Positions 22,646 through 31,169 of a DNA stretch of 64,000 nt are shown here, in pieces. The translations under genes were made by a program, and so were the position numbers. A model generated the notes under the pieces. That model ran no database searches. It was not told the origin of the DNA and saw only the letters and a list, made by a program, of their open reading frames with translations. Position 1 is the first letter of the stretch; each line of letters opens with the position of its first letter. This DNA is from Suillus spraguei (Eukaryota; Basidiomycota; Agaricomycetes; Boletales; Suillaceae): the NCBI GenBank assembly GCA_016800925.1, contig JABCPU010000020.1, forward strand, positions 248,001 to 312,000. The letters run 5' to 3'.

Positions 22646-24048
22646 TGTAAAGATACAATCTAGCCTGGGCTGTAGATAAACCACAGCCTAAGCTAGTATG
22701 CGAGTCTTGCGCTCTGTTACGAACTGGGGTGGCGTCACCAGTGACAGTGAAAAGACACAGACAGTCTGCTGGGAGCTTCTTACAATGCTCAAAAGAGAGC
22801 AAGGTGAAAGTACTAGGAACGCATTCCAAGTACGATCAAAGGTCTGGCCTCAAGGATAAGTCCGAGAGGTTCTTGCGAGAATAGAGACTAAGGCTAAGGA
22901 GTGCTTAGACTTAGAGATGATTCAAGGATGACTTAGGTTGGAGACCTAAGCGAAGGAAGTTCCAGGTAAAACCCAGTAAGATTAAAGTAAAGAATCTACT
23001 ACAAGTACACTGTGCTTATATAGGCAAATATGTGCACACAGACCAGGTAACCGTGAGAACGTAACTGCGTATCCTAATAAGGAAGGCATGTGTTGTACAG
23101 ATGCGTTGAGCATATGAGTCAGAGTCATGTGACATGATATACAAGTAGAAAGATAATGGAAAGTGAGGAAAGTGAATAGGGGCACGTACAACTGTAACAC
23201 GCTCTACCTAGTCTGCTACTCTTGCGAGGCAAGAATGTTCGACCCTAAAGGGAATGCTAAGTTAGTATAGTCTAATAATGCCCAACCTGTGGTGCGTGAC
23301 TGCTGTCGGAGGTAGCGAGATGCTAGCGATGACCTCTGGTCTGTGGGAAACTAGCGGTAATACTAGCGGCAAGCGCGGGAAAGCGGTAGACAAGCGGTAG
23401 CGAAAGTGGTAAAACTGCAGTAGTGCATGCGGTAAAACTGCGGTGGTGCATGCAGTAAAACTGCGGTAAGGCGTGGGAAACTGGCGGTAAAACAAGCGGT
23501 GAAGCATAGTGATGAAGCGCAGGAAAGCGGTAACGAGCGGTGGTGCGTGCAGCAGTAAAACAATTCTTAAGAGACAGTAACTTCGGCAAAAGACTTTATT
23601 CCATTAGAGACAGTAGTGGTGACAATTCCTAAGTACTGTGTGTACCATAGAGGGAAAAGTAAAAGTACCAGAATGTGCAAAGAGTCCTTTTTAACATGTA
23701 CTGTGAACAGCCGGAATACATAGCGAGAACGGTAGCGAGATATTTAGCTAAGAGGCACACAGCGAGCAAGCGGTGTCACGGAAGGTAAGGTAAGTCTTGC
23801 CATAGTTTTAGTAACAGCGGAAACGAATATGCTACGCACCAATGGATCTTAGACGGAAATGGAATGGACAGGAGGACATTGGTAGTGAGATTCGGTAAGG
23901 GGCAAGGATCCACAGAGCAAAAACGGTACCGGCGAAGCAAAAAGGGGTAATGCTTGCTATAGGGGTTTTCTTGGTAGCTGCTGTAGACAGTAACGAGACA
24001 CTTGTGTAAAATGGTACTTTCATGGTCAGCGTGACTTTGTTTGCTACA
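22646..24048. mobile_element. Family D LTR-like element, copy 3
   Basis: It starts TGTAAAGATACAATC and ends TTTGCTACA. The left flank is CCTGT and the right flank reads CCATG. Copy 1 of family C shows the empty site (GGCCTGTGCGTAT), which fixes the insertion point. The duplication is imperfect. Net length is about 913 bp after removing the nested LTR. The interior is rich in GCGGTA repeats and has no credible gene. Confidence 0.8.
22715..23199 (-). repeat. Solo LTR, family B, nested at the fourth level
   Basis: It starts TGTTACGAACTGGGG and ends CAACTGTAACA (485 bp). Target duplication CGCTC is at 22710-22714 and 23200-23204. It lies within element D3. Confidence 0.95.
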
Positions 24049-25069
24049 CCATGCGTATTGGTCTCCTAGCGCAGAGTGCACTAGTTGCGTTGGTCAGAGG
24101 TGGGCGCTACGCGCTGTCTCATGACCTACATCACAGAGACAAGGTTCTTGACAATGATCAAAAACATAGGAGCGATGAGCTTCTATGAAGTTCGAATAGA
24201 GATGATAAGCTTATGAAAAGCTTCTTGAAAGGAAGTTCAGGGTCGAAGATCAAGTAGATTCAAGTTAAAGAAGTACAAAGGCTATCTGCGTGTATTTATA
24301 CATAAGATTGAAGCAGAGTGCGAATATGTAAGTATTGCTGAATTAAGTATGAAGTCAGATAGCCAATAAGAGGACGCATGCTCGTGAATGAGTCAGAGGT
24401 GTATCAACCAATGAGAATGCACATGTGCATGAAGGAGTCATAAGTGCGAAGCCGAAGGTATAAAGGGTATGAGCCAATGAGGTGACGCACGAGTCAAGAA
24501 AGGTAAATGATAAAAGGATAAAGCATAGCACAATACCAAGATGTCCTTGAAGGTAGACAGAGGGTTCCTGTGAACCGAGTGGGTGCATGTGTTGAAGCGC
24601 AAGGTAATGTGACGAGCACAGAGGAGGTGCTTGAAGCGCGCGAAGCGAGAGAGGCATGTATAGGTGCAGAGGAGGTAGAAGGTGCGCAAAGAGGGCGTGT
24701 TCAGCAACAATGGAGGAGACGAGCGTAGGTGAGGTAAGGAGTGACAATGGCAAGCCAGACGAGGTAGCGGAGGACAAGGATGGAGGCCTCGTCGGGACAA
24801 GAGAAGATGGTGACACATAGGAGGAAAAATGATAGTAGGGGCGCAAGAAGGTGTTCTTGTAACAGTGGCAGCATGAGCAGCGGTGGCGAGAGCGATGGCA
24901 GGGGGCGCTTGTTAGACGTGTGAGGCCGGATACCGTCCATCTCCTCGAAGTTATTGTAAGGTGTGTCATCATCCTTCATGTCATTGTCATCATCGTCATT
25001 GTTAGTAATGATGGGGGTGGGGGGAGGGCGACGGCTGACAGCAGGGGGAGGGTAGATGGCAGGGGGAGG

Positions 25070-25250
25070 GTAGACAGTGGGGAGGGTTGATGGCGGGGGG
25101 AGGGTTGACAGCAGGGGGAGGGTTGACAGCAGGGGGAGGGTTGACAGCGGGGGGAGGGTTGACGGCGGGGGGAGGGTTGACGGCGGGGGGAGGGTTGACG
25201 GCGGGGGGAGGGCTGACGGCGGGGGGAGGGTTGACGGCAGGAGAAGGATT
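25070..25250. repeat. 18-bp GC-rich coding minisatellite
   Basis: About ten copies of an 18-bp unit (GGTTGACGGCGGGGGGAG with variants) encode NPPPAV repeats on the minus strand, inside the trihelix-like pseudogene. The plus strand carries regular runs of G6 and G3, so G-quadruplex formation is possible. Confidence 0.9.
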
Positions 25251-25679
25251 CGACAGTTTGTCGAATCCTTCTGTCTCCATTAGCGCATCTTCCTGCTCAG
25301 GAGGGGGGATCTCTTTTCCCTTACCCTTGCGCTTTGACATGAGCGCAACCATCCCACCTGAGTGATCTGCCCCCAGAGCAGACGAGAATGTCTTGGGGGC
25401 ATAGGCGGGTTTGTTCTTCCAGATCTCATTGAGAGGCTCGTACCACGGAAATTCCGAGATCATTTGTTCTAAATATGTTTTAGATAAATTCAACAAATAA
25501 AATAAAACATGTACCAAGTATATTACCTCCAGTGTGAGGTTGTGATGGGTCAACGCCCACACAAGTCTGTGAGAAGCGACTGCAAACTTTTTTGTACTTG
25601 TTCCTAAGACTAAAAATCGTGATAAATATATATATGAAGAGAAGGGAAATGATGCACTAAGTTAAACGATTGGACACAG

Positions 25680-26482
25680 TGTAAAGATACAACCTAGCTT
25701 GGGCTGCAGATAAACCACTGCCTAAACTAGTATGTGAGTCTTGCGCTCTGTCTAGTCTGCTTCACTTGTGAGAACAAGAGTGTTCGACCCTAAAGGGGGA
25801 TGCCTATTAGTATGGTCAAGTTTGAGTCTAACTTATGTGCGAAACAAGCATCATGGTCAGCGGTAAGTTGCCGCGGTCAGCGATGATACTGCCAGAACTA
25901 GCGTCGTGAGTAGCGGTGCTTCCATGGTCGAGATAAGGTCAGTAACAGTTGCATCGAGCGGTGATCTCAGCGGTAGCAGTAAGGTTGCAAGCGGTGCAAG
26001 GAAACAGTAAAGAAGTCCACAGTACTTTCAACAGTAAAGTAGCGGTGCGTGAGAAGTTCAGTCAAAGTGACAGTCAAAAGTCCAGCGGTATGCCAGCAGT
26101 AACGGAGAACGAGCATGACGTATTAATGAGCAATAAGGAAACTTTAAAGACTAAGTCCACTACTGGGTTGATCCAGAGCTAGACAATAATCCTGACCTAT
26201 AGTACATGCAATGGTGTAAAATCAGGTACTGTATCGTGCGGGGTACACGGTGCTTATATCCTAATTTGTATATACTTGGAATACTCTAGGCGAGATCAGT
26301 AGCACTGGAGTGTAGTAACCGCCGTAAGTAAACATAGTGCGAGGCGCTGCGGCACGAGGCAACATGTAATAAGGCTTGCCATGGAATCAGTGATAACGAA
26401 CTGGACAAGTGGTAACTCCTGTAGATGTGAGACGAGTGTCAAAATATGGGGTTTTAAGCCCAGTGCCAATATGTTGGTTACA
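25680..26482. mobile_element. Family D LTR-like element, copy 1
   Basis: It starts TGTAAAGATACAACC and ends TTGGTTACA (803 bp). It aligns with 31242-32204, which has about 146 extra bases near its end. No matching target duplication is seen (CACAG versus ACGGC). It sits at the exon end after the FMQAV codons of the trihelix-like gene, close to a splice donor. Confidence 0.75.
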
Positions 26483-26868
26483 ACGGCTTGCATGAACTTA
26501 GCTGGCTCCCCAGAATACAACACACTGTATTCATCATCATTCTCAAATACATGCCATGCAATCACTGCATGAATTTTCATTTTGTCGCTCCCGGATGGAT
26601 GGCCTTTGCTGTCGGGTCTCTTGCCTCCTTCATTGAACAAGATGCGACAGTCGGCAGGATGAGTAGATAGAAATTGCACAAGCGCATCTGTGCGCTGGCC
26701 GTTTGTCTCTCACCGTATCTTAATTCCAGACGACTCAACCCCAGCATCCACAATGTCGATATCAGTTCCGGCGATACTACTAGCAGCTTGTCCTCATCCC
26801 CTCATACCACAAGTCGGAGTGCTCCTTCCCCTAGCACGGATGGATTTTTGGGTAGGTTGGGTGGCCAT

Positions 26869-27379
26869 AGGGAGCTTACAGTAAGTGTCAAAGTGTACTC
26901 TAGGTCATTCTGAGCAACGAACTCGAGCATGCTCTACAGGCATCTTGCGCATGCTGCATAAAGTTTGAATTCAGACTCCGAATACGGATGCTGAATGCTC
27001 TGAGAAGTTCTGACTAGCATTACCCACATTTCAAAGTTCTCATAATTTTACTTTGAATACCCTTAGTGGTTGGACAACCAAATCATTGAGCTTATGTTGA
27101 ATGGTTTCAACCATTTCGTGCGTGAGAGGAATTTTTTTCGGATGCACACTGTTACACATTCTTGTGCCGGTCATGTGCCCCACTCCAGTGTAATCCCTGT
27201 GTCAAGCATTGTTCATAGCTGTCATCTTATTCTGAAATTCGGCACTGAAGTGGACAGGAGTTGGGCTGCAGCACATGTGTTGGATAGCTGTAAGACATTC
27301 TACTGTAATACATGGATAGATATGTACTCTTTTATAAATTGCAACACGAAGGCTTAAAGAAATTGTGTGCAAATGGTTG
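26869..27379. other. Stretch upstream of the trihelix-like pseudogene
   Basis: This presumably held the promoter of the gene starting at 26868 and the 3' end of the next one. I see no conserved coding region or repeat. Confidence 0.4.
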
Positions 27380-27960
27380 TATCACCCTGACCCTCATTTT
27401 GCTTGCATGAAACAGTGGTCTCTGGCAACCAGTGGCATAAGGTGTTAATTTCGAGTAACTGAGCTTGGCGGTTGGCCTCGGTCAGCATCTTCTCGGTATC
27501 CCAATAGTCCTGAATTGATTGTCGTAGATATCTGACAGTGACTTCAATGATCTCTAGTGTAGATGAACAGATATTCAGTAAGTGAGTACTAGGACCTCAG
27601 TTGAATGCCAGGCTCACCACTGTCTTGTTGACGCCATTCCTCATCTGCCTCCTGCTGTTCCCGAGAGCATTGCAAAGTGAAGGCTTCTTCCTTCCAGTTC
27701 TTCTCTAACTGGATGCTGATCCACCTGCAAAGATGAGGCCTGAAAGAATATTTGACATAGTATTGGCATGAAGACATCATGAATTTCTTACCATCAGTGT
27801 GAATTTCTTACTGTTTGCACTTTGGGGGCTCATCCAGCAGCAAGATATTTTTGATTTCAAGTTCACTTGCAGAGGGCGTAGCTGGCACCACATCAGAGCC
27901 AAAGCTCTCTGAGTTTTGGCTGTGAGGTGTGAGTGAGACTGGAAGATTTTGAAAAGTCAC
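27380..27960 (-). pseudogene. Unrecognised gene remnant near the right end of the 25-kb element
   Basis: Minus-strand pieces with coding character are FGSDVVPATPSASELEIKN (about 27900-27845), a Trp/Glu-rich helix (EKNWKEEAFTLQCSREQQEA, about 27705-27646) and SIQDYWDTEKMLTEANRQAQ (about 27520-27460). They are separated by a probable intron and stops. The charged helical character resembles a coiled coil. I do not recognise the family. It runs in the same direction as the trihelix-like gene. Confidence 0.35.
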
Positions 27961-28215
27961 TGATATTTGCACCATTTCAGTGACTTCAAGCTCTCATCCA
28001 TTGGAGTAAATACTATGGCAATCAGTGGGCTGCAGGGTAGTTGGATTGATTTAAGTTTGAAAAGCCATACATTGTGAGTGTAAAATTTTTGAGGTCTACA
28101 GAGTAGAAGGCCTACAAAGCCTACAAAGCCTATCAGAGGCACACATAACCTAAACTAGGATGTCACTGTCTACATAGGTATACGTAGGCAACACCGGCCT
28201 ACATGAATTGTGCAT

Positions 28216-28225
28216 ATTCCTGATG
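28216..28225 (-). repeat. Right terminal inverted repeat of the 25-kb element
   Basis: ATTCCTGATG is the inverse of CATCAGGAAT at 3197-3206. The AA duplication follows at 28226-28227. Confidence 0.75.
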
Positions 28226-28244
28226 AAAGTTATCCAGTGTCTTA
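28226..28244 (-). pseudogene. Xaa-Pro aminopeptidase copy, piece 2 (19 bp)
   Basis: AAAGTTATCCAGTGTCTTA matches the reverse complement of the intact gene at about 42,834-42,853. It links pieces 1 and 3. It lies between the two DNA transposons and ends in the TTA target of the Harbinger element. Confidence 0.75.
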
Positions 28245-28298
28245 GGTGCTGTTTGGACAGCAACTCCAGGTTCAAAATTCCAGGTTCAAATCTGCACG
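28245..28298 (+). repeat. Harbinger left terminal inverted repeat
   Basis: About 54 bp starting GGTGCTGTTTGGACAGC, with internal copies of CAGGTTCAAA. It pairs with 33631-33684. Confidence 0.9.
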
Positions 28299-28367
28299 TG
28301 ATGATGGCACGTGCCTGCTGACGGCTGACTAACAGTAACTAGTAATGGGTGGTCCAATCTATTGTAG

Positions 28368-30090
28368 ATGTATGTAGATACACATATTATTACTGAAATG
28401 TCTGATAAATCCAGCACTGGATCTTCACACTCCCTGTGCTCTCGAGGTACTATTGAAGCAGCATCTGGAGTATCCCATAGGGCTCCCACCATTTGGTCAA
28501 AAGCAGAGGAAACTGCCTTTCTTGAGTTCCTCTTGAAGGCCCTTCCTTCCTCAGGCAATGGAGGCTTCAAGATGCCCACTTTCAATCAGGCAGCTACCAA
28601 CCTCAAGGAAAAATTCAAACAACAGAGAGGTGCAGAAAAGACTGGTGCAGTTTGTAAGAATAAATGGACAGCGGTGCGTCTAGTGAACTTTCCTGCCGCC
28701 ACTGATGCTCATCATGTATTTTTATAGTTAAAAAAAGCATATCACAGCGTCATTGAGATAAAGTGTACATCAGGCTTCACATGGAGTGATGAGAATAGGG
28801 CAGGTATTACTGATAGAAAGGATGATGTCTGGGCACGTTTCACCAAAGTAAGTACTGTGATAGATCGCGTGCTCCTTAATGACATTATCTTCAGTCACAT
28901 CCTCATGCAAAGCCCTTTATGTCAAAGGGCTTTGAACACTTTAATATCATAGAACAGTTAATGCCAAATGTCACAAATTCCAAATACAAATCATTACTCT
29001 TTTCTCAATTTCCCTAAAGCGTCCAAACCCAGTGCTAAGACAAACCCAAATCCTATCGAAATTCCCATATCCGCTTCTATAACTGAACTTCCTGATGAAG
29101 AGGAAGAGATCTTTTATGATGCTATCAGATAAGATAAGATAAGATAGTATCACATGATCTTAGAACTTTCTAGAATATGATGTCATAACAATGTCACAAT
29201 TATCACATCGTATGATTCTCATTTCTATTTTATGATTGGCTAATAGTTTCAAACTCAGTTTATATCTCAGTTTCAATATGTGTATATAGTTAGCTAGTTT
29301 CGCTGTAGTAGTTCTTTAGTTCAAACCTCTTGTATCTACAACTGTAGCAATCCAAGATGTCCTTGCTCCTCTCTCTCTTTGTGATAACCTTAGTTTGAGT
29401 CCTAGTCTCTGCCCTTGCGTTAATTCGTTTGTGGGTTGTGACACAAACCAGACAAAAAATTCGCATATGTACTGGCCCACTGCTGTCTCAACTCCCATTC
29501 CCCCAGCAACAGAGAGTGCAGCACCTCCACCAGTAGCACCTCCACCTGCAGTGCCTCCATCATTAGTTGATCCGGATTCCCTTGCACCGCCTGTTCCATC
29601 TATCTTTCTTGCAACCTCCAGTGGAGGTTCCACCACAGATTCAGCATGGACAAGCATCAGCTGTAGCAAACACAAGTTCAGCACACTTAGCCCTAGTGCT
29701 GAGTCAGTTGCAGGTTCCCAGAAACGAAGTCGGCCACCATCTGCCACTTTATTAGCACAACAGGAGGGTACAGAGACGATGAAGAACCTTGTTGAAGTAG
29801 TGCATGAGATGCAGAAGAGTCTGATGCTAGCTCCACCACCACTAGTACTAGCACAGCCTGGAACACATGTTGGGAATGCCATCTCCCTGCTCAACAAGTG
29901 CACAAACATTACTAGCAAAGAGCACCTGGCCATTGCCAACTTCCTGGCTGAACATGAAAACCAAGCCATCATTTTCTACTTGTTGGATGAGGCAACAAGG
30001 CTTGAGTGGTTGGAAGAGAAGCGGCTGCTTTGTGGCAGTGCACCATGGCAGCCACCAGCAGACTCACAGGACCATATGGTAGTCTGATAG
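28368..30090 (+). pseudogene. Harbinger Myb/SANT-like companion protein, split by a solo LTR
   Basis: The first exon (28368 or ATG 28398, to about 28725) reads TIWSKAEETAFLEFLLKALP, FNQAATNLKEKF and CKNKWTAVR. This is the trihelix Myb/SANT-like DNA-binding domain found beside Harbinger transposases. The domain continues near 28735-28850 (DDVWARFTK) before an intron, then EHFNIIEQLMP and the LTR insertion at 28969. After the LTR, 29444-30090 encodes a Pro/Ala-rich linker and a helical C-terminus (EVVHEMQKSLM, NFLAEHENQAIIFYLLDEAT). In active Harbinger systems the Myb-like partner binds the terminal repeats and brings the transposase. The C-terminal half remains open in one frame. Confidence 0.78.
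28969..29443 (+). repeat. Solo LTR, family A
   Basis: It starts TGTCACAAATTCC and ends GGGTTGTGACA, 475 bp. The flanks share CAAA (28965-28968 and 29444-29447). The fifth base differs, so the duplication is 4 bp or imperfect. Confidence 0.92.
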
Positions 30091-30159
30091 TGTACTGTTG
30101 TATGTTTTGTTTTGTAATATCAAGTGTTGTCTTGCACTCGTTTGACAGTAGGGAAGCGG

Positions 30160-30330
30160 GCTCCAACACATCTTCGTCTAATGCATCTATGTAATACTAA
30201 ATGGCATTCTGTTTGACGGCAGGGATTGGGAAGTGGGTTCCAATGCATCTTCGTCTAATGCATCTATATAATAATGGCATTCCATTTGATGGCAGGGATT
30301 GGGAAGCAGGTTCCAATGCATCTTCATCTA
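30160..30330. repeat. About 72-bp tandem repeat
   Basis: Two and a half units of GGGATTGGGAAG..TGCATCTTCGTCTAATGCATC. The CTTCGTCTAATGCATC core is the inverse of the core of the 60-bp minisatellite at 10946-11190. Confidence 0.8.
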
Positions 30331-30339
30331 ACGATCTGG

Positions 30340-31160
30340 AGAGTGCTCACCCTCACCCCAAGCTTGACATTCAGGGCCTGGATCTGGAGAGCGCTCATCC
30401 TCAACCAGGCTTGACATTCAGGGCCTGGATCTGGAGAGTGCTTATCCTCTCTGGAGAGTGCTCATCCTCACCCAGGCTTGACATTCAGAGCCTGGATCTG
30501 GAGAGCGCTCATCCTCAATCAGGCTTGACATTCAGGGCCTGGATCTGGAGAGCGCTCATCCTCAACCAGGCTTGACATTCAGGGCCTGGATCTGGAGAGT
30601 GCTTATCCTCTCTGGAGAGTGCTCATCCTCACCCAGGCTTGACATTCAGAGCCTGGATCTGGAGAGCGCTCATCCTCAATCAGGCTTGACATTCAGGGCC
30701 TGGATCTGAAGAGCGCTCATCCTCAACCAGGCTTGACATTCAGGGCCTGGATCTGGAGAGTGCTTATCCTCTCTGGAGAGTGCTCATCCTCACCCAGGCT
30801 TGACATTCAGAGCCTGGATCTGGAGAGCGCTCATCCTCAATCAGGCTTGACATTCAGGGCCTGGATCTGGAGAGCACTCATCCTCAACCAGGCTTGACAT
30901 TCAGGGCCTGGATCTGGAGAGTGCTTATCCTCTCTGGAGAGTGCTCATCCTCACCCAGGCTTGACATTCAGAGCCTGGATCTGGAGAGCGCTCATCCTCA
31001 ATCAGGCTTGACATTCAGGGCCTGGATCTGAAGAGCACTCATCCTCAACCAGGCTTGACATTCAGGGCCTGGATCTGGAGAGTGCTTATCCTCTCTGGAG
31101 AGTGCTCATCCTCACCCAGGCTTGACATTCAGGGCCTGGATCTGGAGAGTGCTCAAGGAG
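30340..31160. repeat. Minisatellite with 161-bp higher-order period
   Basis: Basic units of about 47 bp (GGATCTGGAGAGYGCTCATC..GCTTGACATTCAGGGCCT) are arranged in a 161-bp higher-order unit. The marker CTTATCCTCTCTGGAGAG recurs at 30441, 30602, 30763, 30924 and 31085, that is, every 161 bp exactly. It lies between the convergent Myb-like and transposase genes. Confidence 0.93.
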
Positions 31161-31169
31161 CCCACCAGA

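Larger units (their letters stand above)
22570..24864. mobile_element. Family C LTR-like element, copy 2, with two nested insertions
   Basis: It begins TGTTAGCGACC and ends TTCTTGTAACA, like 6001-7365. It is flanked by GCGGC (22565-22569) and GTGGC (24865-24869), a duplication with one C-to-T change. It interrupts the trihelix-like gene. Element D3 (22646-24048) is inserted 76 bp inside it. Confidence 0.9.
14434..26868 (-). pseudogene. Trihelix-like/coiled-coil protein gene, interrupted by three insertions
   Basis: The minus-strand start ATGGCCACC is at 26868. The N-terminal region is in one frame with two in-frame TGA codons (26796-26794 and 26712-26710), the second where a Trp would suit a Myb/SANT-like helix. 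Recognisable blocks are LVQFLSTHPADCRILFNEGG, WHVFENDDEYSVLYS and LRNKYKKVCSRFSQTCVGVD, then an intron (about 25525-25467). After it come EFPWYEPLNEIW and AYAPKTFSSA, followed by an NPPPAV hexapeptide repeat, an acidic stretch and a charged helical C-terminus (AQAKVHAEKRAALQVKIELL). The gene is cut by element D1 (25680-26482), family C copy 2 (22570-24864) and gypsy B (14456-22061). With gypsy B and one CCTTC removed, the frame ends at TAG 14436-14434. A frameshift lies near 22,240. Function is unknown; DNA binding is inferred from the helix pattern. Confidence 0.65.
3197..28225. mobile_element. 25-kb TIR element with CATCAGG ends (contains nested insertions)
   Basis: The left end reads CATCAGGAAT (3197-3206) and the right end is its reverse complement (28216-28225). 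Both ends carry further subterminal copies of a CCTATGTAGAC motif (near 3240 and 28165). The element is flanked by AA at 3195-3196 and 28226-28227. Removing it with one AA restores the aminopeptidase sequence continuously, so the boundaries are secure. Without nested elements the core is roughly 11-12 kb. It holds a DUF6532 gene (minus), a Plavaka transposase (plus), a trihelix-like gene (minus) and another unknown gene (minus). The Plavaka enzyme (CMC/CACTA-like) is the best candidate owner of the termini, but I infer this only from position. It could also be a composite. Confidence 0.75.

Noticed and set aside
30201..30575. A 124-codon frame over the minisatellite
   Set aside because: It follows the tandem repeat period and has no sequence outside the repeat.
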